Assembly (NCBI RefSeq): GCF_035987325.1
Contig: NZ_CP108488.1
Span: 9,300,001 to 9,364,000, forward strand
Length of the DNA stretch: 64,000 bases
Reading direction: 5' to 3'
Origin: Streptomyces sp. NBC_01244
Lineage (GTDB): Bacteria > Actinomycetota > Actinomycetes > Streptomycetales > Streptomycetaceae
Shown: positions 9,411 to 18,769 of the stretch, one piece after another
Numbering within the stretch: the stretch's first letter is position 1
How the letters are laid out: each line of letters starts with the position of its first letter
The notes under the pieces: model-generated
The model's database searches: none
The model's input: the letters and a program-made list of their open reading frames with translations, nothing else
Told to the model about the DNA's origin: nothing
Made by a program: the position numbers and the translations under genes

Positions 9411-9531
9411 GCCACTGGCCCCCCCTCCGGATCTCGCTCAACCGACCCCCAGGGGGGCTCCCGTGTTCGTGCCCCCGGCATGACGCCTCAGCTCCTGCCG
9501 CCCGCATCCTCCCGAAGAATTCAGGAAGACC

Positions 9532-11325
9532 ATGTCCCACATACGTCCGCGCACCAGGTGGATGGCCGCGACCCTGACCATCGCCGGCGCCGCCGCGCTC
9601 ATGCCCGCCGGTGCCGCCCTGGCCGCTGTCGGAACCCCCGCCGCGGCTGGGCAGTACACCTACACCGTGCAGCTCAACATCGGTGACGAGACCAACAGCC
9701 GCGCCTGCTCCGGTGTTCTCGTCGACGCGAGCTGGGTCCTGACCGCGACGAGCTGTTTCGCGAAGACCCCCGGCGCGGCGGTCGTGGCGGGTAGGCCTGC
9801 GCTGAAGACCACGGCGAAGATCGGCGCGGGGACGACCACGTTCGACGTGATCAACGTCGTGCCGCACGCTGACCGTGGCGTCGCGCTCGCCAAGCTGTCC
9901 AAGCCGGTCACGAGCAGCATCACGCCTATCAAGCTCGCCGCTGCGCAGCCTTCCGCGGGAGCTGATGTGACGGCGGCCGGGTTCGGGCGGACCAAGACCG
10001 ACTGGGTGCCGACGAAGGTCCACACCGCGGCGTTCGATGTCGTTTCCGCGGACGCCACGACGCTGGCTCTCACGGGCAAGGGCACCGACGCCATCTGTCA
10101 GGGCGACGCCGGCGGTCCGCTGGTCAACAGCAAGGGCGAGCTGGCCGGCGTCAACAGCCGGTCCTGGCAGGGCGGCTGCCTGGGCACCCCCGCGGCGGAG
10201 ACCCGTACCGGCGCCATCGCGGAACGAGCGGACGGCCTCAAGGACTGGATCACCGAGACGGACCGGCGTTTCGCCGTCCAGCGTGACGTGAACGGTGACG
10301 GCCGCTCCGACTCGATCATGGTGTATTACAACGCCGACACCTCGATCACTTTCTACAGCTCCGTCACCAAGACCGACGGCGGGTTCAACGACTACAAGCC
10401 CGGCTACACCGTCCCCGCCAAGAGCTGGGACCCCAAGGCCATGAAGCTGATCACCGGCGACTACAACGGTGACGGCCGTACCGACGTGGGCATGATGTAC
10501 CGCAACGGCGACAGCAGCATCACCATGTACACGGGCCTGGCCGACACCGCCGGACTCATCCAGCCCTTCACCAGCAGCTACACCATCCCGGCCAACAGCC
10601 TGGACTGGAACGCCATCGAGCTGCACTCCGGTGACGTCAACGGGGACGGCCGCGCCGACGCGGTCATGGTCTACTACCACGCGAACACCTCGATCGCCTT
10701 CTACAGCTCCCTCGCCAAGACCGACGGCGGGTTCAACGAATACAAGCCCGGCTACACCGTCCCCACGGGCAGTTGGAGCCGCAGCTCCATGAAGCTGATC
10801 ACCGGCGACTTCAACGGCGACACCCGCAGCGACATGGCCATGCTGTACAAGATGGGCGACGGCTCCATGAAGATGTACACCGGCCTCGCCGACACCACCG
10901 GACTCATCCAGCCCTTCACCAGCAGCCACACCGTCCCCGCCAACACCTGGGACTGGAACACCGTCGAGATCCGGTCCGGTGACCTGAACGGTGACGGCCG
11001 CGCCGACGCCCTCGTCACCACCTACAACGCCGACACCTCGATCACCTTCCGCAGCTCCCTGGCCAAGGCCGACGGCGGGTTCGGCGGATTCACCGGCGGC
11101 TACAGCGTCCCCGCCAAGAGCTGGGACCCCAAGGCCATGAAGCTCACCGCAGGCGACTACAACGGTGACGGCCGCACCGACATGGGCATGATGTACCGCA
11201 ACGCCGACACCAGCATCACCATGTACACCGGCCTGGCCGACACCGCCGGACTCGTACAGCCCTTCACCCCCAGCTACAAGGTCCCCGTCAAGAGCTGGGA
11301 CTGGAACGCCGTACAGCTCCCGTAG
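9532..11325 (+). CDS. secreted trypsin-fold pseudo-protease with no catalytic residue left, with VCBS-like repeats (copy 3)
   Basis: A 597-residue protein with the same signal peptide and S1-like domain as copies 1 and 2. All three triad positions are substituted: Ser74 for His (LTATSC), Gly116 for the Asp (DRGVALAKL where copies 1 and 2 have DRDVVLA), and Ala for the Ser (CQGDAGGPL). The region from about 250 holds six repeats of about 53-56 residues, alternating RSDSIMVYYNADTSITFYSS-like and RTDVGMMYRNGDSSITMYTG-like units. Each carries a DxNGDGR Asp loop, so calcium binding and a propeller fold are likely. The repeats differ from those of the other two copies although the N-terminal domains are near-identical, pointing to domain exchange. 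Confidence 0.85.
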   Translation: MSHIRPRTRWMAATLTIAGAAALMPAGAALAAVGTPAAAGQYTYTVQLNIGDETNSRACSGVLVDASWVLTATSCFAKTPGAAVVAGRPALKTTAKIGAGTTTFDVINVVPHADRGVALAKLSKPVTSSITPIKLAAAQPSAGADVTAAGFGRTKTDWVPTKVHTAAFDVVSADATTLALTGKGTDAICQGDAGGPLVNSKGELAGVNSRSWQGGCLGTPAAETRTGAIAERADGLKDWITETDRRFAVQRDVNGDGRSDSIMVYYNADTSITFYSSVTKTDGGFNDYKPGYTVPAKSWDPKAMKLITGDYNGDGRTDVGMMYRNGDSSITMYTGLADTAGLIQPFTSSYTIPANSLDWNAIELHSGDVNGDGRADAVMVYYHANTSIAFYSSLAKTDGGFNEYKPGYTVPTGSWSRSSMKLITGDFNGDTRSDMAMLYKMGDGSMKMYTGLADTTGLIQPFTSSHTVPANTWDWNTVEIRSGDLNGDGRADALVTTYNADTSITFRSSLAKADGGFGGFTGGYSVPAKSWDPKAMKLTAGDYNGDGRTDMGMMYRNADTSITMYTGLADTAGLVQPFTPSYKVPVKSWDWNAVQLP

Positions 11326-11420
11326 GTCATTTCCTTCGGATGATCTGACCGCTGGTCGATGTGTGTCATCGGCCTCAGGGCGTCGCAGTCGACTCCACCA
11401 TCGTCCGCGCCCATCAGCAC

Positions 11421-11456
11421 GCTGCCCGGGGCCCGTCAAAACGGGCCACGGGCAGC
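11421..11456. terminator. hairpin between convergent genes
   Basis: Arms gctgcccggggcccgt (11421-11436) and acgggccacgggcagc (11441-11456) pair over 16 positions with one mismatch and a four-base loop. It sits between copy 3 (ends 11325) and the minus-strand gene ending at 11495. Confidence 0.8.
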
Positions 11457-11494
11457 TCCGACGGCTCAGACCGGCCCATGTCGACCGCGTCTGC

Positions 11495-12001
11495 CTAGAC
11501 AGAGGGGGAAGCGCGGACGGGGAACGTCTCCGTGCCGCGGCCGTCGTTGTTCCAGTTCAGGTGGAGGGCTGCCTGGCCGACCGCACGGCCCGCGCCGGCC
11601 TGGTAGCTGATCCTGCCGGTGGTGTAGGTGCCACTGCCCTTCTCCAGCTGGTCGTGCACGTCGTACGCGCGGCTGATGAGCCGCGGGCCCTTCGCGGTGC
11701 GGGCGATCCCCGCGTCGATGCTCGCGCTGTCGAAGATGTACACCTGACGTGCGAGGACGCGCGGCGCCGTCCACTTCAGAGTGGCGTACGCGGTCACGAT
11801 CGACCCGCTCCTCTGAGCGCACACCGTCGTACGGAACGTCCAATTGTCGGGCCAGGGTGTCGACTCCTGCGGCATGTCCAGCTCACGCGAGGTGGTGACG
11901 CACTCGGTACGCCCGTCAGCAGGGGCCGACGGCGCCGTCACTCCCACAACGAGACAAGCGAGTGCAAGCGGCACGGCCGCGACGGGAAGGATCCTGGGCA
12001 T
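11495..12001 (-). CDS. secreted protein of unknown function
   Basis: The start at 12001 gives a 168-residue protein with a clean signal peptide (MPRILPVAAVPLALACLVVG, cleavage near APADG). An upstream in-frame start at 12277 would add 92 Pro/Arg-rich residues with no domain character and is rejected. The mature part is about 135 residues with two cysteines (ECVTT and TVCAQ), repeated beta-strand-like segments (VTAYATLKWTAP, LHLNWNNDGRGTETF), and no catalytic motif. It is similar in style to small secreted Streptomyces beta-sandwich proteins, but no family is recognised. Confidence 0.75.
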   Translation of the reverse strand: MPRILPVAAVPLALACLVVGVTAPSAPADGRTECVTTSRELDMPQESTPWPDNWTFRTTVCAQRSGSIVTAYATLKWTAPRVLARQVYIFDSASIDAGIARTAKGPRLISRAYDVHDQLEKGSGTYTTGRISYQAGAGRAVGQAALHLNWNNDGRGTETFPVRASPSV

Positions 12002-12230
12002 CGCTCGGAACTCCGGGGGAGCGGGGGGTGTGTGGACGCCTGTCCAACGACGCGGCCCAGCCTCGGGATACTCCGCCCCTGGGCAAGCCCTCGGGGTGGG
12101 GAGCGAAGAGGACGTTTCCCCTTGCCCGGTCCCGCCCCAGCCCGGGATCTCCACGGGGTGGGGCGTCCAGGGGTTTGCCCACCTTCGACCCCCAGGAGGG
12201 GCGCCTGATCTCCTGATTGGCCGCTTGATC

Positions 12231-13117
12231 TTGTTATGGTCCCACACGGTCGAACTCGACGACGTATCGCGTGACATGCACTGCTACCGCGTGTCCGAGT
12301 CGGCGGCCCGCATTCACATCATTGTCGATCCCGACCCCTACGGCTCGGGTGATCCCGATCCGGACGGCCATCAGGTCGGCGACGTATGGTCCATCGAAGT
12401 GTGGTGGCCGGGCCCGGCAGGGCTCCGGGCCGGCTTTACCGTCGCCCGTGGGGTGCGCGTCGCTACAGGGGGCGGGGGAGCCGCTACCCGCGATGCCGGC
12501 GCGGGCGCCTTCTGCACCCGGGTTTGCCCTGCCGGGTGCCAGGACGCCCCTCGACCGGGCTCCCGGGAGCACCCACTGCTCTCGCCGCCGAGCTCCGCCA
12601 GGACCAGCTGCTGTTCGGCACACAGCGGACGCCCAAGCAACTGCCGGGTACGGGCAGCCCGGCCGCCGACACCGTCGCAGACGCCGGGGGAGTGGGAGCC
12701 CTCGCCGCGACCGCGTACCGGCTCTCGCCCACCGGCTGGCAGATGGCGGGGCGCCGCCCCCTGGGTGGCCCAGCCCTTCCCCCGTCCACCTGCGGCAGGT
12801 CGAGTCGCTGACCGGGGCCTACGCGGCGCTGATGGGCGCGGAGCGGAAGAGCGCCGCCGCGCTCCTGTCCGCCGGGCAAAGCGAGGGCACGCCCGTACCG
12901 CGGGCGATGCTGGACGCCGCCGCCCACCGGTCGATCGCCGAGGAACAGAAGTGGGCCCCCACGCGGCCGGTGCAGGCCCGGCAACGGGAACTGCCCGGGC
13001 GTACGTTCCCACCGACCCGACGAGCGGGAGATTGGGCGCCGTCCGGGACTGCGACAGTAAGCCCACCGCTCGCGCATGTGGGCAGTTTGGTGTCCGGAGA
13101 CCCGCGAGAATCATCCC
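12231..13117 (+). other. decayed coding sequence, no intact gene
   Basis: Protein-like stretches occur in three different plus-strand frames without a continuous gene. About 12276-12480 reads MHCYRVSESAARIHIIVDPD and continues with Asp/Trp-rich sequence. About 12590-12770 reads LAAELRQDQLLFGTQRTPKQ. About 12790-12990 reads LRQVESLTGAYAALMGAERK and then AHRSIAEEQK. The order and spacing suggest one or two genes broken by frameshifts. The stretch from 12002 to 12230 shows only promoter-sized sequence for the minus-strand secreted gene. I recognise no family. Confidence 0.3.
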
Positions 13118-13354
13118 GTGAGTACACCTACGCAGCCCCAACGGATCGTCGGACGTGGCGTCAGCACCCTTATCCCACAGAGCGCTACCGACCAGGCCAT
13201 GGCCGCGCTCACCGGGCTGGAGACCGTGCCCGTCCACATCGGACTCCTCCAGGCGGCCGCCCTCCTGCTCGAGGACGCCGCACGAACTGCCACCGACGAG
13301 GCGGCCAAGGCCGCGATGGCCAAGACGGCGGGAATGCTGCGCTCCGCCATGTAG
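13118..13354 (+). CDS. small hypothetical protein (78 aa)
   Basis: GTG 13118 gives a 78-residue product beginning STPTQPQRIVGRG and ending MAKTAGMLRSAM. A longer in-frame ATG at 13076 adds 14 residues of doubtful value. The C-terminal half is amphipathic alpha-helix, rich in Ala and Leu (AALLLEDAARTATDEAAKAA), which suggests a small helical bundle or a partner-binding protein. There is no signal peptide or catalytic motif. It follows decayed sequence and precedes a SUKH-like gene by about 90 bases. Confidence 0.5.
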   Translation: MSTPTQPQRIVGRGVSTLIPQSATDQAMAALTGLETVPVHIGLLQAAALLLEDAARTATDEAAKAAMAKTAGMLRSAM

Positions 13355-13441
13355 TCGGCGGGAGGGGCCATCCCCGCCCGCGCGGGGCAGCAGCACCTGG
13401 CGTCGCCACCCGCGGCGGCTCGGTCAGCCCCTTCTGCGAGC

Positions 13442-13768
13442 ATGTCGCCCATGGCAATCGGATCACCTGATCAGTGCCCTGATGAGGCCGTCCTGGAGCT
13501 CCTGCGCTCGGCGTTCGAGCCGGAGTGGCGGGAGCCGGCTCTCGGACACGAGGCGGTCTCGGCGTGGGAAGCCGAGCACGGGGCTGTGCTTCCGGAGCCG
13601 TGCCGGACCTTCGTCGCGGAGATCGCCAACGGATCCTCGATCGGACCGCCGGAGGACGGTGGCCTGCTGCCCCTGGGCCGGCTCACGCCAGGCTGGCCAG
13701 GGCCGGAAGCCTTCGGCTTCCTGGCGTGGGTGCAGCGCTGGCAAACAGGCGACGGCTGGTGGGACTGA
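13442..13768 (+). CDS. SMI1/KNR4 (SUKH)-like immunity-type protein, short
   Basis: A 108-residue product (or 105 from ATG 13451). The core AVSAWEAEHGAVLPEPCRTF then VAEIANGSSIGPPEDGGLLPL matches the SUKH pattern of an acidic helix, LPxxYRxFL, xxGNGG and a glycine-rich turn before a Leu. SUKH proteins act as cytosolic immunity proteins against diverse polymorphic toxins. Typical members run 140-190 residues. This one stops at GDGWWD just where the second half of the fold should follow, so it may be a truncated, possibly non-functional orphan. A strong hairpin lies 65 bases downstream. Confidence 0.6.
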   Translation: MSPMAIGSPDQCPDEAVLELLRSAFEPEWREPALGHEAVSAWEAEHGAVLPEPCRTFVAEIANGSSIGPPEDGGLLPLGRLTPGWPGPEAFGFLAWVQRWQTGDGWWD

Positions 13769-13833
13769 CCGCCTCTGCACCTCGCTCGCCCCACCCCGGG
13801 ACAGCCCGGAAACCTCACCCGATCAAGGGGTGG

Positions 13834-13859
13834 GGGTAGGGCAGTCCTCTGCCCTACCC
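13834..13859. terminator. perfect hairpin between convergent genes
   Basis: Arms gggtagggcag (13834-13844) and ctgccctaccc (13849-13859) enclose the loop tcct. It lies between the SUKH-like gene (ends 13768) and the minus-strand helix-turn-helix gene (ends 13869). Confidence 0.85.
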
Positions 13860-13868
13860 GGAACGGCC

Positions 13869-14489
13869 TCAGTCGATGATCTCCGCATCGATGACATCGT
13901 CATCAGCACCTCCGATGGCGGCAAGGGGCGGTGGCGGCTGCCGCAGCTGGCCGAACTTTTCGGCTACCAGGAATCTGAAGAGGTCCGTGGTCCTGTCATG
14001 CCGCTCACTGGTCTCGCCGGGTTTCAGGGCGGCGAGCAGAAGCAAGGCAAACACCCGGTCGCTGTCCTCCGGCTGGCCGTCCAACTGCTGCCTGACCAGC
14101 GAGATCAGGTCAAAAGGCACGTCGCCCGCCGCGCCCAGCGGCAAAGGCAGGTTGAGGAGGGATTCCTCCGTCACGTCAGTCAGTGCGGCCCTCTGCCACA
14201 GCGTGTCGAACCGCAGAAGCTGGTCTTCCGGCGTCGTGCTGCGTGCTCGAGTTCCGAGTATCTCGACCAGGGCGTCGATCGTGTCCCGCCTGGGCAAGGC
14301 AGGGCCGGCCAAAGCGGCGTGCAAGGTGCTGCGGGAAATCTTCTTCTTCGCCTCATCGCTGAGGGCTGTGTACATCTCGCTCAGAGACGGCCGCCCCGCC
14401 CACAGGTGGAGCGTGTGGAGGGCATCGTTCAGGTCCTTCAACGGCCCGTCTTCCAGCTGCGGCCTCTTGAATACCCCCGGCTTGCCCAC
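13869..14489 (-). CDS. helix-turn-helix domain protein, Streptomyces type
   Basis: I favour the GTG start at 14489, five bases downstream of gggggag on the minus strand, giving 206 residues. The open frame continues to 14660, but the extra 57 residues look non-coding. Residues 20-85 (PLKDLNDALHTLHLWAGRPS to about PRRDTIDALVEILGT) match the helix-turn-helix module found at the N-terminus of many actinobacterial multi-domain signalling proteins, here without an enzymatic partner. The C-terminal 90 residues are acidic, ending DDDVIDAEIID. It may be a DNA-binding regulator of the divergent 51-residue membrane protein gene at 14673, with about 180 bases between the starts. Confidence 0.65.
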   Translation of the reverse strand: MGKPGVFKRPQLEDGPLKDLNDALHTLHLWAGRPSLSEMYTALSDEAKKKISRSTLHAALAGPALPRRDTIDALVEILGTRARSTTPEDQLLRFDTLWQRAALTDVTEESLLNLPLPLGAAGDVPFDLISLVRQQLDGQPEDSDRVFALLLLAALKPGETSERHDRTTDLFRFLVAEKFGQLRQPPPPLAAIGGADDDVIDAEIID

Positions 14490-14672
14490 CAGAACTCCCC
14501 CGACCGTTCGGAACTGTTCAGAACCGTCCAGCAGCATGCCATCCCGTTCGGATGCGGGAGGAGTGCATCCGGAAACGTCCTGGACCGCCCGCAGATCGTC
14601 CGACCCGGCTGAGGCCGACTGCACCTTTGTGACTCCAACGCTCGAACATCCGTCACTCAAGGAGCGCCAGGC

Positions 14673-14828
14673 ATGGACCAGATACTCGGCCTCGTCATCG
14701 AGGGCCTACTGACGAACCTGCCGTCCGAGCTCATCGGTGGTGCTGCCGTGGCCGCGGCCGGCTATGCGTGGATGCGCTGGTGCCAGCGACGGGGATCGAG
14801 CAACGAGGACAGCAATCGGCAAAGCTGA
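14673..14828 (+). CDS. 51-residue single-helix membrane protein
   Basis: ATG 14673 lies nine bases after a good ribosome site (aaggag, 14659-14664). The product starts MDQILGLVIEGLLTNLPSEL, then has one hydrophobic helix (IGGAAVAAAGYAWM) stopped by RWCQRR and a short polar tail ending in DSNRQS. The positive-inside pattern suggests the C-terminus is cytoplasmic. It is divergent from the helix-turn-helix gene. Small one-helix proteins next to such regulators may be membrane anchors, toxins or signalling partners; the sequence alone does not decide. Confidence 0.6.
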   Translation: MDQILGLVIEGLLTNLPSELIGGAAVAAAGYAWMRWCQRRGSSNEDSNRQS

Positions 14829-14911
14829 CGGGCACCGGGTTCGGCAGCCGGGCGCCACCGAGAGTACAGCGAGAGGTCCGCTTGGTCCGGGGCAAAGGCT
14901 GCCCAGCCCCT

Positions 14912-16230
14912 TCACCATCGATCGGTGGCCCCAGGGCTCCTCTGCGCCGGCGCGCGGTCGGTCGCGGTGAACCACCCGTGCGTTCCCATGGTGCGACCCG
15001 TTTCGATGTCCGGCTGGTAGTGGTTGAAGTAGAGGAGCTGGAGAAGCCTCCCGCGGCTGTTCGTCCCGGTCTTGTCGAATATCTTCTTGAGGTGGTCCCT
15101 GACGGTGTGCGGGGATATCCCGAGCCGTTTGGTTATGTCGGTGTCGGACATTCCGTAGGTGACCAGCTGGGCGATCTGCCGTTCTCGCAGGGTGAGGCCG
15201 TACACATCCATCATGATTCCGACGATGTGCTCGGGGCTGCTGGGCTGGATCATGACGGCGACACCGCCGTCCGCGTCCATTCGTACGGCGGTGACGGACA
15301 GCCACCGGCCGCTCCGGCTGCGCATGCGCAGGGAGGCCTCGCCCGTCGTGCGGGCCCTGCCGTGCGCGTGGAGGACGGGCTGCGGAAGCGACGAGGTCGA
15401 CTCGGCAGGGGCTCTGACCAACTGCTCCAGCCATGCGTGCCCCGCCGGGGTGACCCTGTCGAGCTCGCCGCCGGGGTGAAACATCAACAGGCCCGGCGCG
15501 GCCGGGAGCTCGGAGTCCGCGGCGACGGCGTCGTGGCGCAGGTACGCGCCGCGCAGTGCCTCGGTGATGGACGGTGCGAGCATCGACACCGTGGCGATCT
15601 CGCCGTCGCTGAACGGCGCCCGGTCGCCGCCGCGGTGCAGAACCAGCGCACCCCACACCGTACGGCTGCCGCTGCGCAGAAGCACACGCATCTCATCACC
15701 CATCCCGGCCGGCGGTAGACGTCGCGGTAGCGGGAGCTGTTGTGCGGTCGCTGCCGGGTGGCCTGCCACAGGCCGGCCGCGGTCCTGCCCGATTTCACCA
15801 GCCCGGGGAACTGGTTGACGTCCTCTTCGCCGTACTCGATCTCCAGCAGTCGAGGCAGGTGGGAATGCGGTACGCCCCTGTGGTGAAACCCGCCGGTGTG
15901 CAGAAGCGTGGCCGGGTCGAGTGTCAGCCCACACACACAGTCCGCTCCGACCACCGCGGGAATGATGTCGCTCACTCGGGCAAAGAGCGTCATCGGGTCC
16001 GGTAACTCGCGGCAGAGCCTTGCGATCCTCGCCTGGGCCCGGCGCAGCTCGATGCCGTTCGGTGGGGCTGGGTCGATGGGGTCACCCGCGTCTGTTACCG
16101 CATCACATCGACCGGCGAAACCCCCACTTCCAGGGATCGCATGCCTCCGGGCAGCGGAGTTAGCGTCGTTGGGCCACGACAGGTTGCGCACCAACTGGCC
16201 TGGAAGAAGGAAAGATTGACGCACTGTCAT
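14912..16230 (-). pseudogene. LuxR-family regulator with a one-base frameshift
   Basis: Two minus-strand frames join into one protein. The upstream frame (from about 16230) reads a GAF-like sensor region including RRAQARIARLCRELPDPMTL and ends coherently at SSRYRDVYR. The downstream frame resumes with PAGMGDEMRVLLRSGS and runs to a C-terminal LuxR helix-turn-helix (LTLRERQIAQLVTYGMSDTD, then ISPHTVRDHLKKIF) ending at 14912. One missing C near 15710, in a CGCC(C)GG context, accounts for the break. As sequenced, the DNA-binding half cannot be translated from the natural start, so the gene is dead, unless this is a base-calling error. The start is uncertain; ATG 16230 is the first sensible choice. 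Confidence 0.75.
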
Positions 16231-16472
16231 TGCGTACCCGTGCACCGAGGAGACTTGGTGCACGTGTACGTACGCAAGTGTCAGGCCAGATGGTCGCGGC
16301 GACAACGCTCCTGGCAAGCGGAGTGACCGGTACTGCCGCCGTCACCCAGGGGGCCGGGAATCCGTGCACTTTCGCGCTACCGCGAACGACCGTACGGAAA
16401 TCCGTCGTACCGCTCGCGGCCCCGCATCCACTCATCAGGAGGAACGCCACCATGTCCGCACGCATCCGATTA

Positions 16473-17596
16473 CTGAGGTTTTCGGGTTGTCGTCGGGTGG
16501 TGACGGGTCATGATCCCTGCGGTATGCCGGTGGTATGCGTTATCCGGAGGGTGGGGGCCTGACTGCTGAGCGTCGGGCGTTTCGTGAGGGGATCCGGCTC
16601 GATGCCGGTGTGCGGTTCGTGGTGGGTGAGAAGACCGTGGTGATCGCGAAGGATCTGCGGGTGAGTGGCGCCGTGCCTGGCGCGAGGGCGGTATCGAGGC
16701 CCTTCGCTCGAGTGGGCCGGCGAACTGCCCGACCGTGACCGACGCCCAGTTCGCCGTTCTCGAGGACGAGTTCGGCAAGGGCCCGTAAGCACACGGTTTC
16801 AAGGATGAGCGGTGGACCCTGGTCCGCGTCCAGGCGGTGATCCGCCGCCGTTTGTGTTTGACGCTGTCGGTGGCGACGGTCTGGCGGCTGCTGAAACGGC
16901 ACGGCTGGTCCTGGCAGGCGCCCGCCCGCAGAGCACTCGAACGCGACGAGGACTTCGTCGAGCTGTGGAAGAAGGAGGTGTGGCCGCGGGTAAAGCGTCG
17001 CGGCGGCCCACGGGGGCTGGATCGTCTTCGAGGACGAGGCCGGATTCTCCATGACGCCGCCCCGCGCCCGCACCTGGGGCCGGCGCGGACACACCCCCGT
17101 CACCCGCGTCCGCGGCCGCTCCCGCCGCAGGACCTCGGTCGCCGCACTGTGCTGCTACAAACCCGGCGAACCGGCCCGTCTCATCTACCGGCCCCGCGCC
17201 CATCTCCTCTTCAAGGGCGCACGCAAAAGCTTCTCCTGGAAGGACTACCGCGACCTCCTGGTGCGGGCGCACATCCAGCTCGGAGGACCGATCGTGGTGG
17301 TCTGGGACAACCTCAACACCCACCTCGCAGCCGGGCTGAAACGCTATGAGGCCGAGCATGACTGGCTCACCACCGTCCGCCTCCCGCCCTACGCCCCTGA
17401 CCTGAACCCCGTCGAGACCTTCTGGTCACTGGTACGCCGAGCGATGGCCAACACCGCCTTCGACGCACCCGACGACCTCGACCGAGTACTGCGACGCGAG
17501 TTACGCAAGATTCGGCTTCGGCCTCGCCTGATCGACGGCTGCCTCACCTCCACCGGCCTGGCCATCAACCCGCTGACCCCACCCTGAGAACCTCAG
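16473..17596 (+). mobile_element. IS630-family insertion sequence, about 1.12 kb, TA-flanked
   Basis: The left end ctgaggttttcgggt and the reverse complement of the right end (ctgaggttctcagggt) form terminal inverted repeats with TA on both outer sides (16471-16472, 17597-17598). The length fits IS630. The transposase is broken, so this copy cannot move on its own. Confidence 0.8.
16535..17587 (+). pseudogene. IS630-family DDE transposase, inactivated
   Basis: The N-terminal part (MRYPEGGGLTAERRAFREGI) is the helix-turn-helix region of this IS group. It breaks after KDLRVS near 16667, where about six residues are deleted and the frame moves. A TAA follows at about 16786 within GKGP-stop-AHGFKDERWTL. 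The frame 16837 onward gives VSVATVWRLLKRHGWSWQAP-like sequence (read here as TLSVATVWRLLKRHGW). A further frame change near 17000 leads into the catalytic part with the three acidic positions: FEDEAGF, VVVWDNLNTH and PDLNPVETFW. The C-terminal third (17051-17587) is intact. Several IS630 elements use programmed frameshifting, but the deletion and stop here are plain lesions. Confidence 0.8.
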
Positions 17597-17847
17597 TAGT
17601 AAGGCCCCGTGGGCCATTGAGAGCGCCTTGCCTCTTCCCGCGAAACCCTTCCTTCCAAGGACAGCAGAAATCCGTGGACGGACCCGCGGAAGATCACGTA
17701 CCGTGTGGCTCCACGCCCTGAGATGAACGGAAGGAGGCGAGTGCCGTGTGGTTCACACCTTTCCAGCGCTCCCTCTTCCAGCATCCCGGCGTGGTTTCTC
17801 AGTTCTGACCGGGGGCGCTCCAAGCAGCCTGTATCCCGGAGGAATCC

Positions 17848-18747
17848 ATGACCGATCTGGTCATCCGTGCGCTCTCCGCGAGCGACGCACATCTCTTTGA
17901 CGCACTTCCCGACCCCCTGGGCGCCCGTGAGGGTCATCGGCGTACTCGGTTCCGCCCCCACTGGAAGCGCGTCGCCCTGCGCGATGGCGAAGTCGTTGCA
18001 CGCGGCGCGTGGTGGGGCGGCCCCGACGACTCGGAGCCCGTCAACATCAACTGGTTCGACGTGGCCGAGGGGGAGGAGGAGGCCGGAGCCGAACTCCTGC
18101 GCTCCGCTCCCTGGCAGGTCGAACTCGAGATCAACGTGCCCAGCGGCTGGCGGGACGACCCCGAACTGCGGGCCGGCGCCGAGACGCGCTTCGCCGCCGC
18201 ACGAGCCGCTGGGTACGAACTCCTGGTGGAACGCTTCCTGTACCGCTGGACCCCGGAGCAAGGTCTGCCCGAGCGGCCCGGACGCCTGCGCTTCAGCGCC
18301 GAACCCGACGACGCCGTGTTCTTCGACGCGTTTCGCCGCATCCATTCCGTCACCCTGGACGCCCACGCGCTCAGGGCCATCGACGAGGGCGGTCTCGACC
18401 AGGCCGCCCAGGAGGAACTCGACTTCCTCCACTGGTGCCCCTCCCCACGGGAGTGGTGGCAGATCGCGCACACGCCCGAGGGCGACCTGGCCGGCATCCA
18501 CATACCGGCCCACAACCCCTCCGGCCCGACCATCGGCTTCATCGGAGTCCTGCCGGAGCAGCGCGGTCACGGCTACGCCTACGACCTCCTCGCGGAGTGC
18601 ACCCACCTCCTCGTGGAGCAGGGCGCGGAGGTCGTCACCGGATCGACCGACCAGGGTAACTTCCCCATGGCCGCGAACTTCACCAAGGCCGGCTTCCCCG
18701 TCATCAAGGAACGCATCAACTTCCACTCAGCGGGCCAGGAGGCCTAG
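17848..18747 (+). CDS. GNAT-family N-acetyltransferase, element cargo
   Basis: A 299-residue protein starting at ATG 17848 behind ggagg. The C-terminal half has the acetyl-CoA loop GFIGVLPEQRGHGYAYDLLA (Q/RxxGxG/A pattern: QRGHGY) and a final QGNFPMAANFTKAGFP motif typical of GNAT enzymes. The N-terminal half resembles a second, degenerate GNAT fold, the usual build of 300-residue tandem-GNAT proteins. It presumably transfers acetyl from acetyl-CoA to a small amine; the substrate is not evident. It lies between two IS630 ends, so it is a likely passenger gene of the composite element. Its third-position GC is like the host genes, so transfer from another actinomycete is plausible. Confidence 0.85.
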   Translation: MTDLVIRALSASDAHLFDALPDPLGAREGHRRTRFRPHWKRVALRDGEVVARGAWWGGPDDSEPVNINWFDVAEGEEEAGAELLRSAPWQVELEINVPSGWRDDPELRAGAETRFAAARAAGYELLVERFLYRWTPEQGLPERPGRLRFSAEPDDAVFFDAFRRIHSVTLDAHALRAIDEGGLDQAAQEELDFLHWCPSPREWWQIAHTPEGDLAGIHIPAHNPSGPTIGFIGVLPEQRGHGYAYDLLAECTHLLVEQGAEVVTGSTDQGNFPMAANFTKAGFPVIKERINFHSAGQEA

Positions 18748-18769
18748 CGAGGAGTAGCACCCGGTGCGA

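Noticed and set aside
16535..17587. Programmed frameshifting as the sole reason for the broken transposase
   Set aside because: One frame change could be programmed, but an internal deletion near 16667 and a TAA near 16786 also interrupt the protein.
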